Assembly (NCBI GenBank): GCA_964392965.1
Contig: CAYMSA010000002.1
Span: 1 to 56,210 of the forward strand
Source: CAYMSA01 sp964392965
GTDB taxonomy: Bacteria > Actinomycetota > Coriobacteriia > Anaerosomatales > Anaerosomataceae
Direction: 5' to 3'
DNA: 56,210 nucleotides
Numbering within the stretch: the stretch's first letter is position 1; each line of letters begins with the position of its first letter. A program made the translations under genes and the position numbers. The notes beneath the pieces were generated by a model, which had not been told where the DNA came from, made no database searches, and saw nothing but the letters and a program-made list of their open reading frames with translations. Shown here piece after piece: positions 14,006-23,123 of this stretch.

Positions 14006-16251
14006 TACGACTGCATCTCAGCAGGAGTCGGGACGTACGTGGTGTCGGTGTTCAATCCGTCAGGCGCCTTGTAGATCTTGCAGAGGAGCCCCTTGTAGGC
14101 GTTGTCGCCCGCGAAGTCGCACGTGTCGTAGTCATCGGTGATGATGGCGTTGACGTTCGTATCCCAGACCCCGAACAGATAGGGATCCTCCTCTGGCATC
14201 TCCGGGAAGTACCAATAGGCCTCCACCGCGACGGTGTCTGGTCTGATGCCATCAGTGATCTTCGCCTTCTGGCGAATCCTGCCAAGCGGTGTCTCAATGT
14301 AGACCATGTTGCCGTCAGCGATGTCATAGCTACGCGCTACCTCTGGATGAATCTCAACGATCGGGTAATCGCGCATCCAGCGGAGTGACTTCAGCTGGCG
14401 ATGCTGCGAATGGAACCACGGCCTGATCCGATAGCCTGAGTTGAGCTTGAACGGATACTCCTTCGACATGTCGGGCGTGCTGATCGGACCTTGGGGGGCT
14501 TCAGCAGCCTTCGGCATCGGGTCGAGTCCGGCTTCAGCGAAGATCGTCGGAGCGAGCTCGACTTTGCCCGAGGGTGTTCCGAATCCATACTTCTCATAGT
14601 TCTTGAAGTGCGCAGGCGGGACGCGCCAGTACTGCTCACTCGTGCTGAGTTCCTTGTGCGTGACTCCGGCCTTGCCCAGATAGAGATCGGCCAGTCCCTC
14701 GTAGGTCTCAGGCCACTCGCCCGCGATACCACACCGTCTTGCAAGGCCGCTCCACAGGTAGTAGTCGTCCTTGCGCTCATGGAGTGCTTCCATCGGCTGA
14801 GGATAGGCCATCGTCGAGTCGGTGACGCCTTCGAACACCATCAGATGCAATCGCTCAAGGAAGTCGGCCGCCGGGAGAACGTAGTCACACAGGGCAAGGC
14901 TCGGGGTCATCCACCAGTCCATGCCTACGACCAGGTCGAGCTTCTCCTTCATGGCCTCATACCACTTCTTGGTGTTGCACACGTTCAGGAGCGGATTGCC
15001 CCCCTGGATGAAGAAGGCCTTGATGGGATAGGGCTCACCGTCGATCATGGCATCAACGAGACCCTTGGAGGAGGGATACAGGAAGTACTGCGAAGCTCCG
15101 TAACCCTCACCATACCAGGCCTTCTGGACGCTCTCGTTCGCACGCCTGAAGGACTTGAGCGAGCACAGCGGGAACCGGTCGGCGGTGACGCAGTCGCGCA
15201 GATGGGTGCTCTCCATGAGATGGCGATAGCCGTTGAGGTTGAAGTAGTCGATGTAGGCATGGGGGCCTGTGAGCGGATTGCCGCCCTCGCGATCCACATT
15301 GCCGGTGATCGCCCTGAGAACCTGTTGTGTGTAGGCCGCAGGCTGGCTCGCCAGGCCACCGGACTGACCAGGGGCAACCGGCCAGATCGCGCACGTCGGG
15401 CCGTCTGCATAGAGATGAGCGAACTCGATGATATCGCGTACTGGGATGTCAGTAAGCTCAGACACCATCTCAGGCGTGTACTCCTGCGCAACTTCCTTGA
15501 GCTTGTCGAAGTCGAGACACCAGCTCTCGACGAAGTCGTGATCGTAGAGATCCTCGTTGATGATCACGTTGATGAGTCCCCAGCCAAGATATCCGTCTGA
15601 GCCCGGTCGGATCTGAAGCCACAGGTCGGCGTGCGAAGCCGTCTCGGTGTAGCGTGGGTCGATCACAATCAGCTTCGCTCCGGCCTTCTGAGCAGCGTCC
15701 ATCTTGTTCCATTTGGTAACCCAGCTGTGAACCGGATTCGCACCCCAGCACACCACGGTCTTGGTGACTCCGGGAACTGGTGCGGCGCCCAGAGAATCCC
15801 AGCCGTACATGGCTACTTCGTTGAGGATGAACGCCGACCCGCAGTTCTTGCCCTGGCAGTAGATATTGGGCGTACCCCAGAAGTTCGCGAAGCGCCACTG
15901 CGTGTAGTCGGCGGGCTCATGGACCGTGCCGCCCATGAGACAAACAGCTTCGGTGCCGTACTCCTCGCGGATGGACATGAGCTTCTCGGCGATCTCATCG
16001 AGCGCCTGATCCCAGGAGATGCGCTCCCACTTACCCTCGCCACGCTCGCCTGCACGCTTCAGGGGGTAGTTGAGACGATCAGGATGGTAGTGGAACTCTG
16101 GTATCGCGCGGACGCGCTCGCATTCGAAAGCGCCGGACATGCCGTTCGGGTCGCCCTTGGCGCTGACAAGCACGCCGTCCTCGATCGTGTACTCCAACTC
16201 GCAGCCTTGCCAGCACATGTAGCACATACTGCGAGTCTTCTCGGTTGCCAT
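14005..16251 (-). CDS. Molybdopterin (DMSO reductase family) oxidoreductase
   Basis: A 748-residue catalytic subunit. Cys10, 13, 17 and 44 bind an N-terminal [4Fe-4S] cluster. The molybdopterin domain has RISWDQALDEIAEKL, GAKLIVIDPRYTETA and a C-terminal MoCo-binding beta-barrel (SGYRIRPWFHSQHRQ). The metal ligand is probably Cys132 or Cys137 in NIYCQGKNC. There is no Tat signal, so it is cytoplasmic. Segment for segment it recalls acetylene hydratase and the catechol-dehydroxylase-like group of Coriobacteriia, but those assignments are from memory. ATG 16251 has AAGGTGG upstream. No iron-sulfur or membrane partner is adjacent, so the enzyme may act alone, with the 64-residue protein or with a distant donor. 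Confidence 0.88.
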   Translation of the reverse strand: MATEKTRSMCYMCWQGCELEYTIEDGVLVSAKGDPNGMSGAFECERVRAIPEFHYHPDRLNYPLKRAGERGEGKWERISWDQALDEIAEKLMSIREEYGTEAVCLMGGTVHEPADYTQWRFANFWGTPNIYCQGKNCGSAFILNEVAMYGWDSLGAAPVPGVTKTVVCWGANPVHSWVTKWNKMDAAQKAGAKLIVIDPRYTETASHADLWLQIRPGSDGYLGWGLINVIINEDLYDHDFVESWCLDFDKLKEVAQEYTPEMVSELTDIPVRDIIEFAHLYADGPTCAIWPVAPGQSGGLASQPAAYTQQVLRAITGNVDREGGNPLTGPHAYIDYFNLNGYRHLMESTHLRDCVTADRFPLCSLKSFRRANESVQKAWYGEGYGASQYFLYPSSKGLVDAMIDGEPYPIKAFFIQGGNPLLNVCNTKKWYEAMKEKLDLVVGMDWWMTPSLALCDYVLPAADFLERLHLMVFEGVTDSTMAYPQPMEALHERKDDYYLWSGLARRCGIAGEWPETYEGLADLYLGKAGVTHKELSTSEQYWRVPPAHFKNYEKYGFGTPSGKVELAPTIFAEAGLDPMPKAAEAPQGPISTPDMSKEYPFKLNSGYRIRPWFHSQHRQLKSLRWMRDYPIVEIHPEVARSYDIADGNMVYIETPLGRIRQKAKITDGIRPDTVAVEAYWYFPEMPEEDPYLFGVWDTNVNAIITDDYDTCDFAGDNAYKGLLCKIYKAPDGLNTDTTYVPTPAEMQS

Positions 16252-16378
16252 AGTACCCACCTTTCAGTAGTCACTTCACTACCAATGAGTCCCACCACGG
16301 GTGCTCTCCTCTTGTGCGTCCCTGGCCGCAGGAGATGCATCTCGGGCATCTTCTTACAGAGAGCCGTCTTCCGTGGAT

Positions 16379-16394
16379 ATCGGTGGCCACCGAT
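16379..16394. promoter_or_regulatory. 16-bp perfect palindrome between molybdoenzyme and regulator genes
   Basis: ATCGGTGGCCACCGAT is fully self-complementary. It lies in the 271-bp divergent region, 128 bases from the molybdoenzyme start and 129 from the regulator start. A TATAGG (16405-16410) follows on the plus strand, so the palindrome would cover the -35 region of a regulator promoter. It is a good candidate operator for the tandem-MarR protein. A weaker repeat GTAGT-6-ACTAC lies at 16267-16282, close to the molybdoenzyme start. Confidence 0.55.
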
Positions 16395-16522
16395 TCGAGT
16401 AGAGTATAGGGAGGAGTTAGTACGAACTGCGAACGGTTGCTCCAAGAACTCCCAAGGATTCTTCACGCGCTATGTGACCCGGAGTCCGTAGGTTGCGGAA
16501 GCGAGCTGGAGGCGGCGCAGTC

Positions 16523-17401
16523 ATGCGATGTGATTACCCCGAGCTGACGAACCAGCTGACGATGGTGATGGTGCTGAACGATGTCGTGGGCGAGGCGGTG
16601 CTCAGCTGCTCGCTGTCACATCGCGAGTATCTCGCACTCAGGGGTTTCTGGAGAAAGGGCAGCATGCGGGTGACAGATGTGGCGGAGCGGCTTCACATCG
16701 CCCCCAGCACCGCATCTCAAACGTGCTCAGCGCTACGCAGCCGACTTCTGCTCAGCTCCGAGGCGAAAGAGACCCCGGGCAAGGACCGGATGCTGTCGAT
16801 AACTGACCGAGGAGAGCGCCGCATCATCAATTGCGAGACTGCAATCGAGAGTGGCCTCGATGACCTGCTCACTTGCCTGACCCCGGAATTGAGGGGAATT
16901 CTGGACGGGGGAATCCTGGCGACTGCGATCTCCATAGGGCGAGCTGACTACACTGTGCACGGATTCAACCTCAATTCCGCGTACGCTGAATGTAATTCAC
17001 GGTTCGAATCAATCGTTGACAAGCTGACACATTCGTCGAACCTGGCGCTGAACGAGTACCGCGTTCTGCTGCTCGTTGGAGAGCAACAAACGGGACTGCA
17101 TCCCACTGATCTGAGTCGAATCCTCCTTCTACCCAAGCCGACGGTTACGTACGTGGTGAAGAAGCTGCTCGGGATGAAGCTCATCGATCGGGTCAAGGAT
17201 CGGGTCGACAAGCGCGCTTCCCTTCTCTTCACGAACGAGGCCGGCGAACGAGTGCTGGCTCACATCACCCCTCAGCTCGAGGACTTCTTCGCGTATGGGC
17301 TCAAGAACACCGACTCCATCGAGAGGACCATGTACGGACGCATGGCATCCAGAATCGTCGTTCACAGACGGGAACAGTTGACCTCGGGTGCGTGTTCGTA
17401 G
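16523..17401 (+). CDS. Tandem-domain MarR-type regulator
   Basis: A 292-residue protein holding two MarR-like winged helices in one chain. The first is near 25-100 (MRVTDVAERLHIAPSTASQTCSALRSR and a wing ending MLSITDRGERR). The second is near 165-245 (LHPTDLSRILLLPKPTVTYVVKKLLG and a wing ending LLFTNEAGERVL). MarR proteins normally dimerise to make this pair, so this may be an internal pseudo-dimer. ATG 16523 has GGAGG ten bases upstream; a TTG at 16493 is the alternative start. It is divergent from the molybdoenzyme gene, its probable target. Inducer unknown. Confidence 0.85.
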   Translation: MRCDYPELTNQLTMVMVLNDVVGEAVLSCSLSHREYLALRGFWRKGSMRVTDVAERLHIAPSTASQTCSALRSRLLLSSEAKETPGKDRMLSITDRGERRIINCETAIESGLDDLLTCLTPELRGILDGGILATAISIGRADYTVHGFNLNSAYAECNSRFESIVDKLTHSSNLALNEYRVLLLVGEQQTGLHPTDLSRILLLPKPTVTYVVKKLLGMKLIDRVKDRVDKRASLLFTNEAGERVLAHITPQLEDFFAYGLKNTDSIERTMYGRMASRIVVHRREQLTSGACS

Positions 17402-17766
17402 TAATTCATCGGAGCAACGTGCACCGCTTGTTCAAGCCGATAGCAAGCGCGATGGGGCTCGCCCGCTTCACTCCGCACTGCATCCGACACACCTTCGCCA
17501 CGATCCTGCTCTCCGAAGGCATCAATCCGAAACTCGTGTCGACGCTCATGGGCCACAGCCCTGGCTCAGGCGACCTGCTGATGTCGACCTACGGACACCT
17601 GCTCCCGGGCGATGGAGAGCGTGCAGCGAAGACGCTCGGCGACATCGTCGTCCGTGAGTGCATCGCGAACGGGATCGTCATCTTCGCCGACTTCGCGAGA
17701 TGGTCGAACGACCCCGATTCGAGTACCATGTATGCGCGTCGTGACGACGTGTCGGTGTGCGCTTAG
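17392..17766 (+). pseudogene. C-terminal fragment of a tyrosine recombinase (phage-type integrase)
   Basis: The frame shows HCIRHTFATILLSEGI (the HxxR and following residues), LVSTLMGHSPG and STYGHLL with the likely catalytic Tyr. About 85 residues match the end of the integrase catalytic domain; the N-terminal DNA-binding part and the first catalytic Arg are missing. Its 5' end runs into the 3' end of the tandem-MarR gene. It points towards the tRNA-Arg about 100 bases on, so it may be a relic of an island once integrated nearby. Confidence 0.8.
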
Positions 17767-17868
17767 AGACAGACGGTTACTATGCGGTTACTCGCGGACC
17801 TTGTGGGCAACACCGGCGCCGCCACGTGAACCTGCAACAGGCCGTTTACCAGCGGGAATGCACCACAA

Positions 17869-17919
17869 GCCCTCGTAGCTCAGGGGATAGAGCACAGGTT
17901 TCCTAAACCTGGTGTCGCA
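17869..17919 (+). tRNA. tRNA-Arg (anticodon CCT), 3' end lost in gap
   Basis: The 5' acceptor strand GCCCTCG is followed by TAGCTC-type D-arm sequence and an anticodon arm CAGGT-TTCCTAA-ACCTG, giving anticodon CCT for AGG codons. The variable region and T arm are cut off by the 100-N run at 17920. The gene is presumably intact in the genome. Confidence 0.88.
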
Positions 17920-18019
17920 NNNNNNNNNNNNNNNNNNNNNNNNNNNNNNNNNNNNNNNNNNNNNNNNNNNNNNNNNNNNNNNNNNNNNNNNNNNNNNNNN
18001 NNNNNNNNNNNNNNNNNNN
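17920..18019. other. Assembly gap (100 N)
   Basis: Exactly 100 N, a placeholder for a gap of unknown size. The two flanks share no overlap that I can see, so the order of the accessory region and the following genes rests on scaffolding only. Confidence 0.97.
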
Positions 18020-18021
18020 GC

Positions 18022-18192
18022 TCAGTCCGTATCAGCCCCCTCGGCACTCTTCTCCGTGTCCGCCGATTGAGCCTCGGCCGTCTCATCTTGCCCCTGGACC
18101 TTCCTCGGCGCGAAGGCCGGACTCCACACGGCCTTACCTGACTTCCAGAAGTCGACTCTCGAAGAGGCGCTCTCCTTCGCTTCGTCGCCCAT
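18022..18192 (-). CDS. Small acidic hypothetical protein
   Basis: A 56-residue frame from ATG 18192, with AAAGGGG eight bases upstream. The middle holds FWKSGKAVWSPAFAPRK; the C-terminal half is rich in Glu, Asp, Ala and Thr and probably disordered. I do not recognise the family. A good ribosome site and two Trp in an otherwise simple sequence favour a real gene. It ends three codon positions from the gap, so nothing can be said about its downstream neighbour. Confidence 0.5.
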   Translation of the reverse strand: MGDEAKESASSRVDFWKSGKAVWSPAFAPRKVQGQDETAEAQSADTEKSAEGADTD

Positions 18193-18399
18193 CGTGGTCC
18201 CCTTTCGTCTTTCGTGCGCCCGACACCAGCGGGGCCGGGCATCACTGCGGAGCTCTACCCTCCCCATCTACCCCGATTGGAAGCGTTCTGTGCCCGCAGG
18301 CAGTGCGCCGATCGGGAAGCGGAGTCGCTGATGCGAGGCCAACGCACGGCTCGCGGCCGCACTGGCGCAGCGAAGCGGGCGATTCGGTGCGGCCGCGAG

Positions 18400-19005
18400 C
18401 TACCTCGGGCAGACGGCCCTACGCAGCCGGACCTCATCGCGCACCGGAATGCCGGAGAAGCCGGGCTCGGCAGACCCGTAGCGGTCCGCGAGCAGACCCT
18501 TGGCCACCGAGTCGATGACGAAACCATGCCGCTGGAAGAAAGAGAACGAAGGGATGTCATCGTTGCTGATGGCGACGAGCACGCCGGGCAGGCCCCGCTC
18601 GGCAGCGCGCGCCACCACGGCGTCCACGAGCGCCGATCCCACGCCCGACCCCTGGAGACCGGGATACACGCTCAGGAGGACGATCGCCAGGTCGCCCTCG
18701 TGCCCCACCGTCGTCGCCACGCCGCAGAAACGCCCGTCGGCGCGAGCCACGAGACTCTCGCCGGCAAACACGTCGAACGTCAGGCCAAAGGCGTCGATCT
18801 CGGTCTCGCCGAGCGCCCGGTCGCAGATGTCCTCGATGTCCGCGCGGTCGGCCGCCGTTGCGATCGTGACGGTCACCGCGACGCGCTCGGGCCCCGGTCT
18901 GTGCTCCTCGCAGGTGATGGCGAGACGCGCCTGCGTGAGCGGAAGGTCCTTGCCGCACGTGGCACAGCGGTACTGCGGATACGGGAGTTCTGCGGCGTGA
19001 TCCAT
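18400..19005 (-). CDS. GNAT acetyltransferase with N-terminal zinc-ribbon-like motif
   Basis: A 201-residue protein. Residues 14-35 have CATC and CEEH, a CxxC/CxxH set likely to bind zinc. The rest is a GNAT fold: the acetyl-CoA loop is VYPGLQGSGVGSALVDAVV, followed by the typical FFQRHGFVIDSVAKG. It transfers an acetyl group from acetyl-CoA to an unknown amine. The ATG at 19005 has GAGGGG upstream. It stands 77 bases after the ABC permease gene on the same strand and could be co-transcribed with it. Confidence 0.85.
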   Translation of the reverse strand: MDHAAELPYPQYRCATCGKDLPLTQARLAITCEEHRPGPERVAVTVTIATAADRADIEDICDRALGETEIDAFGLTFDVFAGESLVARADGRFCGVATTVGHEGDLAIVLLSVYPGLQGSGVGSALVDAVVARAAERGLPGVLVAISNDDIPSFSFFQRHGFVIDSVAKGLLADRYGSAEPGFSGIPVRDEVRLRRAVCPR

Positions 19006-19082
19006 CGGACATCCCCTCGGCAGGCGTCAGCGCGGACAGACAACCGCAGTATAGGCGCATGCGAATACGGCTGCAGCTGACT

Positions 19083-21620
19083 CTACTCCCAACGCAGCGC
19101 CCGGATGACGTCCATCCGTGCAGCCTGGCGGGCCGGAATGAGCGCGGCAAGGGCGGCGAACAGCAGGCCCACGATCACCGCCAGCACGATGCCCGTCCAT
19201 GGGAACACGTACGGCATCGTCAGCCCTATACCGTTGAGTGCGCTCACGATCACGTACCCGAGCCAGATGCCCGCGAGTACGCCGAGCACCATACCGAGCG
19301 CGGCGAGCAGCAGCGACTCGGCGATCACCATGCGCTTCACCTGCTTGCGCGTGGAGCCCACCGCCCGCAACATGCCGATCTCGCGGGTCCGCGCAAGAAC
19401 GCCGATCGTGAGTGTGTTGAGAAGCGCCAGGAGCGACGGAACGGCAAGCACCAGAGCGAGCACGTAGTAGATGCCTTCCATCTGCGCGTAGAGGTCCGCC
19501 TGAACGGCGCGCCATTCGGCGATATCGTAGAGTTGGAACGCAGGGTACTCGTCGACCGCTGCCCTGAGGGCCGCGAGTGTGGTGACGCTGTCGGCTCCCT
19601 CGGCGCCATCCGCGAGGATGAGGACGTCGGTCGTCACGCCCCATAGCCGACCGAGCACCTCCTGCGTGACGTAGGCGGTCGCGATCTTCGCGTTCACGTA
19701 GTCGTTGCCGATCGCGGCCACCCTGAACCGCTTCGGCCCCTCGGGTGTGGCAAGTTCGACCGTGTCGCCACGCGCCAGACCCGCCTGCGCCGCGAACACG
19801 CCGTTGAGGATGACCGCGTCGCCAGCGAGCGCCATCAGGTCGTCCGCCGAGCTTCCCTCGGCGAATGCGAAGCTCGCGACGGCTGTGTACTCGAGCGGGT
19901 CGACGCCGATGATCTGCACCGCCGTCCCGTCCACGGTGCTCTGTGCGAACCGGAGACTCGCAGCCTCGGCGACACCATCGGTAGCCCGAACAGTCTCGAT
20001 GAGCTCGGGTCCCGCCCCCACCGTGCCGCCGCCTACGAGCAGGTTCTTCGGCAGCACGATGAAGTCGCTACCGGTGCTCTCCTCGGCGTACGCGGTGAAG
20101 CCCTGGATGACGGACGCAAACATGCCCACGAGCGCCACGATGAGCGCGATGGAGATCATGACCGCCGAGGCGGTGGTGGCCGCTCGTCCCGGATTGCGCA
20201 GGATGTTGGCGCGCGCCACCGGCCCTTCACGCCGATAGACAGCCTCGATGAGCGCCGAGACGCGCGCGGTGACCGGCCGAACCGCCGCGGGCATGGCCAG
20301 CGCGAAGCCGACGAGCATCAACAGCGCCGAGAGCCCCACGAACGCCAGCTCGCCCGAGAGGAGGCCAACGAGCGCCAGAACGATGACGCCGAGACCCACC
20401 CACGCCCTTCCGGTCGCGCCCCGCTCGTAGACGTCCTCCACCTGCGGACGGAGCGCCTCAAGCGGCGAGATGCGCGCGGCCGCGCGTGCCGGGACGAGCG
20501 CGGAGAGCACGGTGACGCCGATGCCGAGGACGATGGCGAGCGCCCACGTCGAGGGCGCGTACGTCACCTGACCGGGCGAGATGTTCACGAGCTCGCGCAG
20601 GAAGCCCTCCATCAGCCGATTGATGAGCAGGGCGAATCCGTGACCAGCCAGAATGCCAAGCGTGGTGCCGGCGACGCCTTGCAGCAGACTCTCGATGAGA
20701 AACGTCCCGAGTATCGTGCGCCTCGACGCGCCGAGTGCTCGCAGCATCCCGATGTCATGTCGGCGCTCGGCCACCACCGTGCGAAACGTGTTGAGGATGA
20801 TGAAGCCGCCCATCGCAAGCACGAGTATCCCGAGGACGCTGAAGACGTACGTCGCTACCTCGAAACCGGCGGCGAGCGGTGACTCGGCGGAGATGGCGCC
20901 GATGACGAACCGGTCGCCGAGGAGCGCCAAGGCAGCCTCCTCCACCGTCGCGCGATCGACGCCCGCGACGAAGGTCGCATCCACCTCGGAGATGCGGCCG
21001 GGCAGCTCGAACATCGCCTGCGCCGCGTCAAGCGGCACGTGGATCTCCTCGGCACCGGGCAGGACGATCGCCTCGATGGTACCGACGAGCTCCAGCAGTT
21101 GTTCGCCTGCGGCCGAGGGCACCGTGAACGTGTCACCGACGCTGAGACCCATCGTGTCCGCCACGGAAGCCGCCATGACCGTCGGCACGGGAGCCTCGGT
21201 CAGTGCGCTATCGGCGGCCGTCAACCACCGGCCTTCGACGAGCGGATACGGTCGGACCGACTCGTACGTCTCCGGGTCCACGCCCACTACCGCAAGCGAA
21301 GACACGCCGAGGTCCAGCTCCGCGGGCACGGAGACCGTCCGGCGCAGCACGGGCGATGCGGCCCGGACCCCCTCGATGTCGGCCACCTCGCGGACGACTG
21401 CCTCCTCGAACGTGCCGCCGGCAGCGATACTCGAAACCGAGAGGTCAACCTCGCCCACCGACGCGAGCATCGCGCTCTGCATCTGCTGCATGACGCCGGG
21501 GAGAATGCCGTTCAGTCCGAAGATGAGCATGACGCCCAGGACGATGGCAAGCGTCGTGAGCACCGTACGCGACACGCGACCGGCAAGATACCGGCGCGCC
21601 AGTATGAGCTGGATATTCAT
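19083..21620 (-). CDS. ABC transporter permease, FtsX/MacB-like, duplicated core
   Basis: An 845-residue permease. It has an N-terminal membrane anchor, a large external domain, three membrane segments ending with FGLNGILPGV-type and MLRALGASRRTILGTFLIESLL motifs, then a second full FtsX unit ending MLRAVGSTRKQVKRMVIAESLL and ALRWE. Two FtsX domains in one chain match the eight-to-ten-helix exporter permeases that work on lipoproteins, peptides or lipids by mechanotransmission. Its ATG overlaps the ATPase gene stop by four bases. The substrate is unknown. Confidence 0.9.
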   Translation of the reverse strand: MNIQLILARRYLAGRVSRTVLTTLAIVLGVMLIFGLNGILPGVMQQMQSAMLASVGEVDLSVSSIAAGGTFEEAVVREVADIEGVRAASPVLRRTVSVPAELDLGVSSLAVVGVDPETYESVRPYPLVEGRWLTAADSALTEAPVPTVMAASVADTMGLSVGDTFTVPSAAGEQLLELVGTIEAIVLPGAEEIHVPLDAAQAMFELPGRISEVDATFVAGVDRATVEEAALALLGDRFVIGAISAESPLAAGFEVATYVFSVLGILVLAMGGFIILNTFRTVVAERRHDIGMLRALGASRRTILGTFLIESLLQGVAGTTLGILAGHGFALLINRLMEGFLRELVNISPGQVTYAPSTWALAIVLGIGVTVLSALVPARAAARISPLEALRPQVEDVYERGATGRAWVGLGVIVLALVGLLSGELAFVGLSALLMLVGFALAMPAAVRPVTARVSALIEAVYRREGPVARANILRNPGRAATTASAVMISIALIVALVGMFASVIQGFTAYAEESTGSDFIVLPKNLLVGGGTVGAGPELIETVRATDGVAEAASLRFAQSTVDGTAVQIIGVDPLEYTAVASFAFAEGSSADDLMALAGDAVILNGVFAAQAGLARGDTVELATPEGPKRFRVAAIGNDYVNAKIATAYVTQEVLGRLWGVTTDVLILADGAEGADSVTTLAALRAAVDEYPAFQLYDIAEWRAVQADLYAQMEGIYYVLALVLAVPSLLALLNTLTIGVLARTREIGMLRAVGSTRKQVKRMVIAESLLLAALGMVLGVLAGIWLGYVIVSALNGIGLTMPYVFPWTGIVLAVIVGLLFAALAALIPARQAARMDVIRALRWE

Positions 21621-22351
21621 AGCAGTCCCGCCCGCTCCATCGCCGCGTGTGCGGCGTCGGCACCTGCGATACGCGCGTCGTCGACCACCCGGCCGTCACG
21701 CATGAAGACGATCCTGTCGGCGTGAGCGGCGATGCGGGGGTCGTGCGTCACCATGAGCACGGCCCGGCCCCACTCGGCCGAGACCTGCCGCAGCAGCGCC
21801 GCGATCTCGGCGCTGCTCTTGCTGTCGAGGTTGCCGGTGGGTTCATCGGCGAGTACGAGCGCGGGCTCCGCCACGAGCGCTCGTGCAACCGCCACCCGCT
21901 GCTGCTGTCCGCCGGAGAGCTGGTCCGGACGACTCGCGGCCCGGTCCGCGAGACCGACCCTCGCGAGCCACTCCTCCGCACGCGCACTCGCATCCACCAT
22001 CTTGACGCCGTCGAGAACAAGCGGAAGCCCCGCGTTCTCGGCAGCCGAGAGCACCGGAATGAGGTTGAAGAACTGGAAGACGAAGCCCAGACGCTCGCGC
22101 CTGATTCGCGTGAGCTCGTCGTCGGACATCGCCGCTATCTCCTTGCCATCGAGCAGCACGGAACCCGATGAAGGCACGTCCAGGCCGCCGATGAGATTGA
22201 GGAGCGTCGACTTTCCACAGCCGGACGGCCCCATCACCGCCACGAATTCGCCTTCGTCGATCGTCAGATCCACTCCATCGAGCGCACGCACTGCGGTGTC
22301 TCCGCTTCCGTACACCTTCGTGAGTCCTCTGGTCTCCACAACCGCCATCAT
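21617..22351 (-). CDS. ABC transporter ATP-binding protein (LolD/MacB-type)
   Basis: A 244-residue ATPase. Walker A is GPSGCGKST, the signature is LSGGQQQRVAVARAL, Walker B is LVLADEPTGNLD, and the H-loop is VTHDPR. The ATG at 22351 overlaps the PadR stop (ATGATG), with GGAAG upstream; the longer frame to 22471 lies inside padR and is rejected. It energises the FtsX-like permease that follows by a four-base overlap. Confidence 0.93.
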   Translation of the reverse strand: MMAVVETRGLTKVYGSGDTAVRALDGVDLTIDEGEFVAVMGPSGCGKSTLLNLIGGLDVPSSGSVLLDGKEIAAMSDDELTRIRRERLGFVFQFFNLIPVLSAAENAGLPLVLDGVKMVDASARAEEWLARVGLADRAASRPDQLSGGQQQRVAVARALVAEPALVLADEPTGNLDSKSSAEIAALLRQVSAEWGRAVLMVTHDPRIAAHADRIVFMRDGRVVDDARIAGADAAHAAMERAGLL

Positions 22352-22956
22352 GCACGCTTCCTTCCCGAATCGACTGTCGCATCCGCCCGCTTCGCGTACC
22401 GTTCCGGCGGCAAGCCGGGCGGCGGCTGTGTCTCGATGTCGTGGAGCCGGGCCTCGGCCATCTCGAGCCACCGCAGGTCCGCCTCGATGTGCATGATCGC
22501 CTTGTCGAGCAGAAGCACGCGGCCGGTGGCACCCGGGCCGTCTATGGACGTGCGCGCTGCGGTGAGTTCATGCAGGTCTCGGTAGAGTGTCGTACGCTGC
22601 CGGTGGATGACGCCGAGCGCATCCGCGCGCTCATCGGCAAGCGCGAGCACGATCTTCAGGAACACCTCGTCGCGCTGGTGTCCCGGATGGACGCCCGCGG
22701 CGTACCAGAGGTCGAGCTCGGCACGACCGGCGTCGGTGATCTCGAAGATCCGCTGGTCCGGGCCACCGACCCGGCGCGTGACCGTTTGCACGACGAGTCC
22801 GGCCTCCTCGAGCCTGCCGAGTGTCGTGTACACCTGCGCGGGCTTCAGGTCCCAGATGGCCGGACCGCCGACGAGCGCCTCGAACTCGGCGTGGAGCTCG
22901 TAGCCGTGGCGAGGGCGCTGCGCCAGTAGGCCGAGGAGTGCTGCGCGAACCGACAC
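22348..22956 (-). CDS. PadR-family transcriptional regulator
   Basis: A 202-residue protein. The N-terminal PadR winged helix has LLGLLAQRPRHGYEL and IWDLKPAQVYTTLGRLEEAGLV; the C-terminal Vir_C-type helical domain ends with a basic tail. A GTG start at 22956 has GGGAGG upstream. It is the first gene of a three-gene operon with the ABC ATPase and permease, so it probably represses its own operon until a drug or envelope stress signal appears, as in many PadR-ABC exporters. Confidence 0.92.
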   Translation of the reverse strand: MSVRAALLGLLAQRPRHGYELHAEFEALVGGPAIWDLKPAQVYTTLGRLEEAGLVVQTVTRRVGGPDQRIFEITDAGRAELDLWYAAGVHPGHQRDEVFLKIVLALADERADALGVIHRQRTTLYRDLHELTAARTSIDGPGATGRVLLLDKAIMHIEADLRWLEMAEARLHDIETQPPPGLPPERYAKRADATVDSGRKRA

Positions 22957-23123
22957 GATGACCTGCCCTCCCGATGCTAGCGACTGCTGCTACGACGCCC
23001 GGACATCACTTCAGCGACTACTCACCGAGTTACTAGTCTATTCCCTCGTGCATCCGCTGTCACACGCACGGCTCGCACGCCCTAATCCCGTACACTGGGA
23101 AGGACCTCTCGAAAGGACAGCTC

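Noticed and set aside
15830..15860. Selenocysteine at the molybdenum site
   Set aside because: The likely ligand codons are Cys codons in an uninterrupted frame; there is no in-frame TGA.
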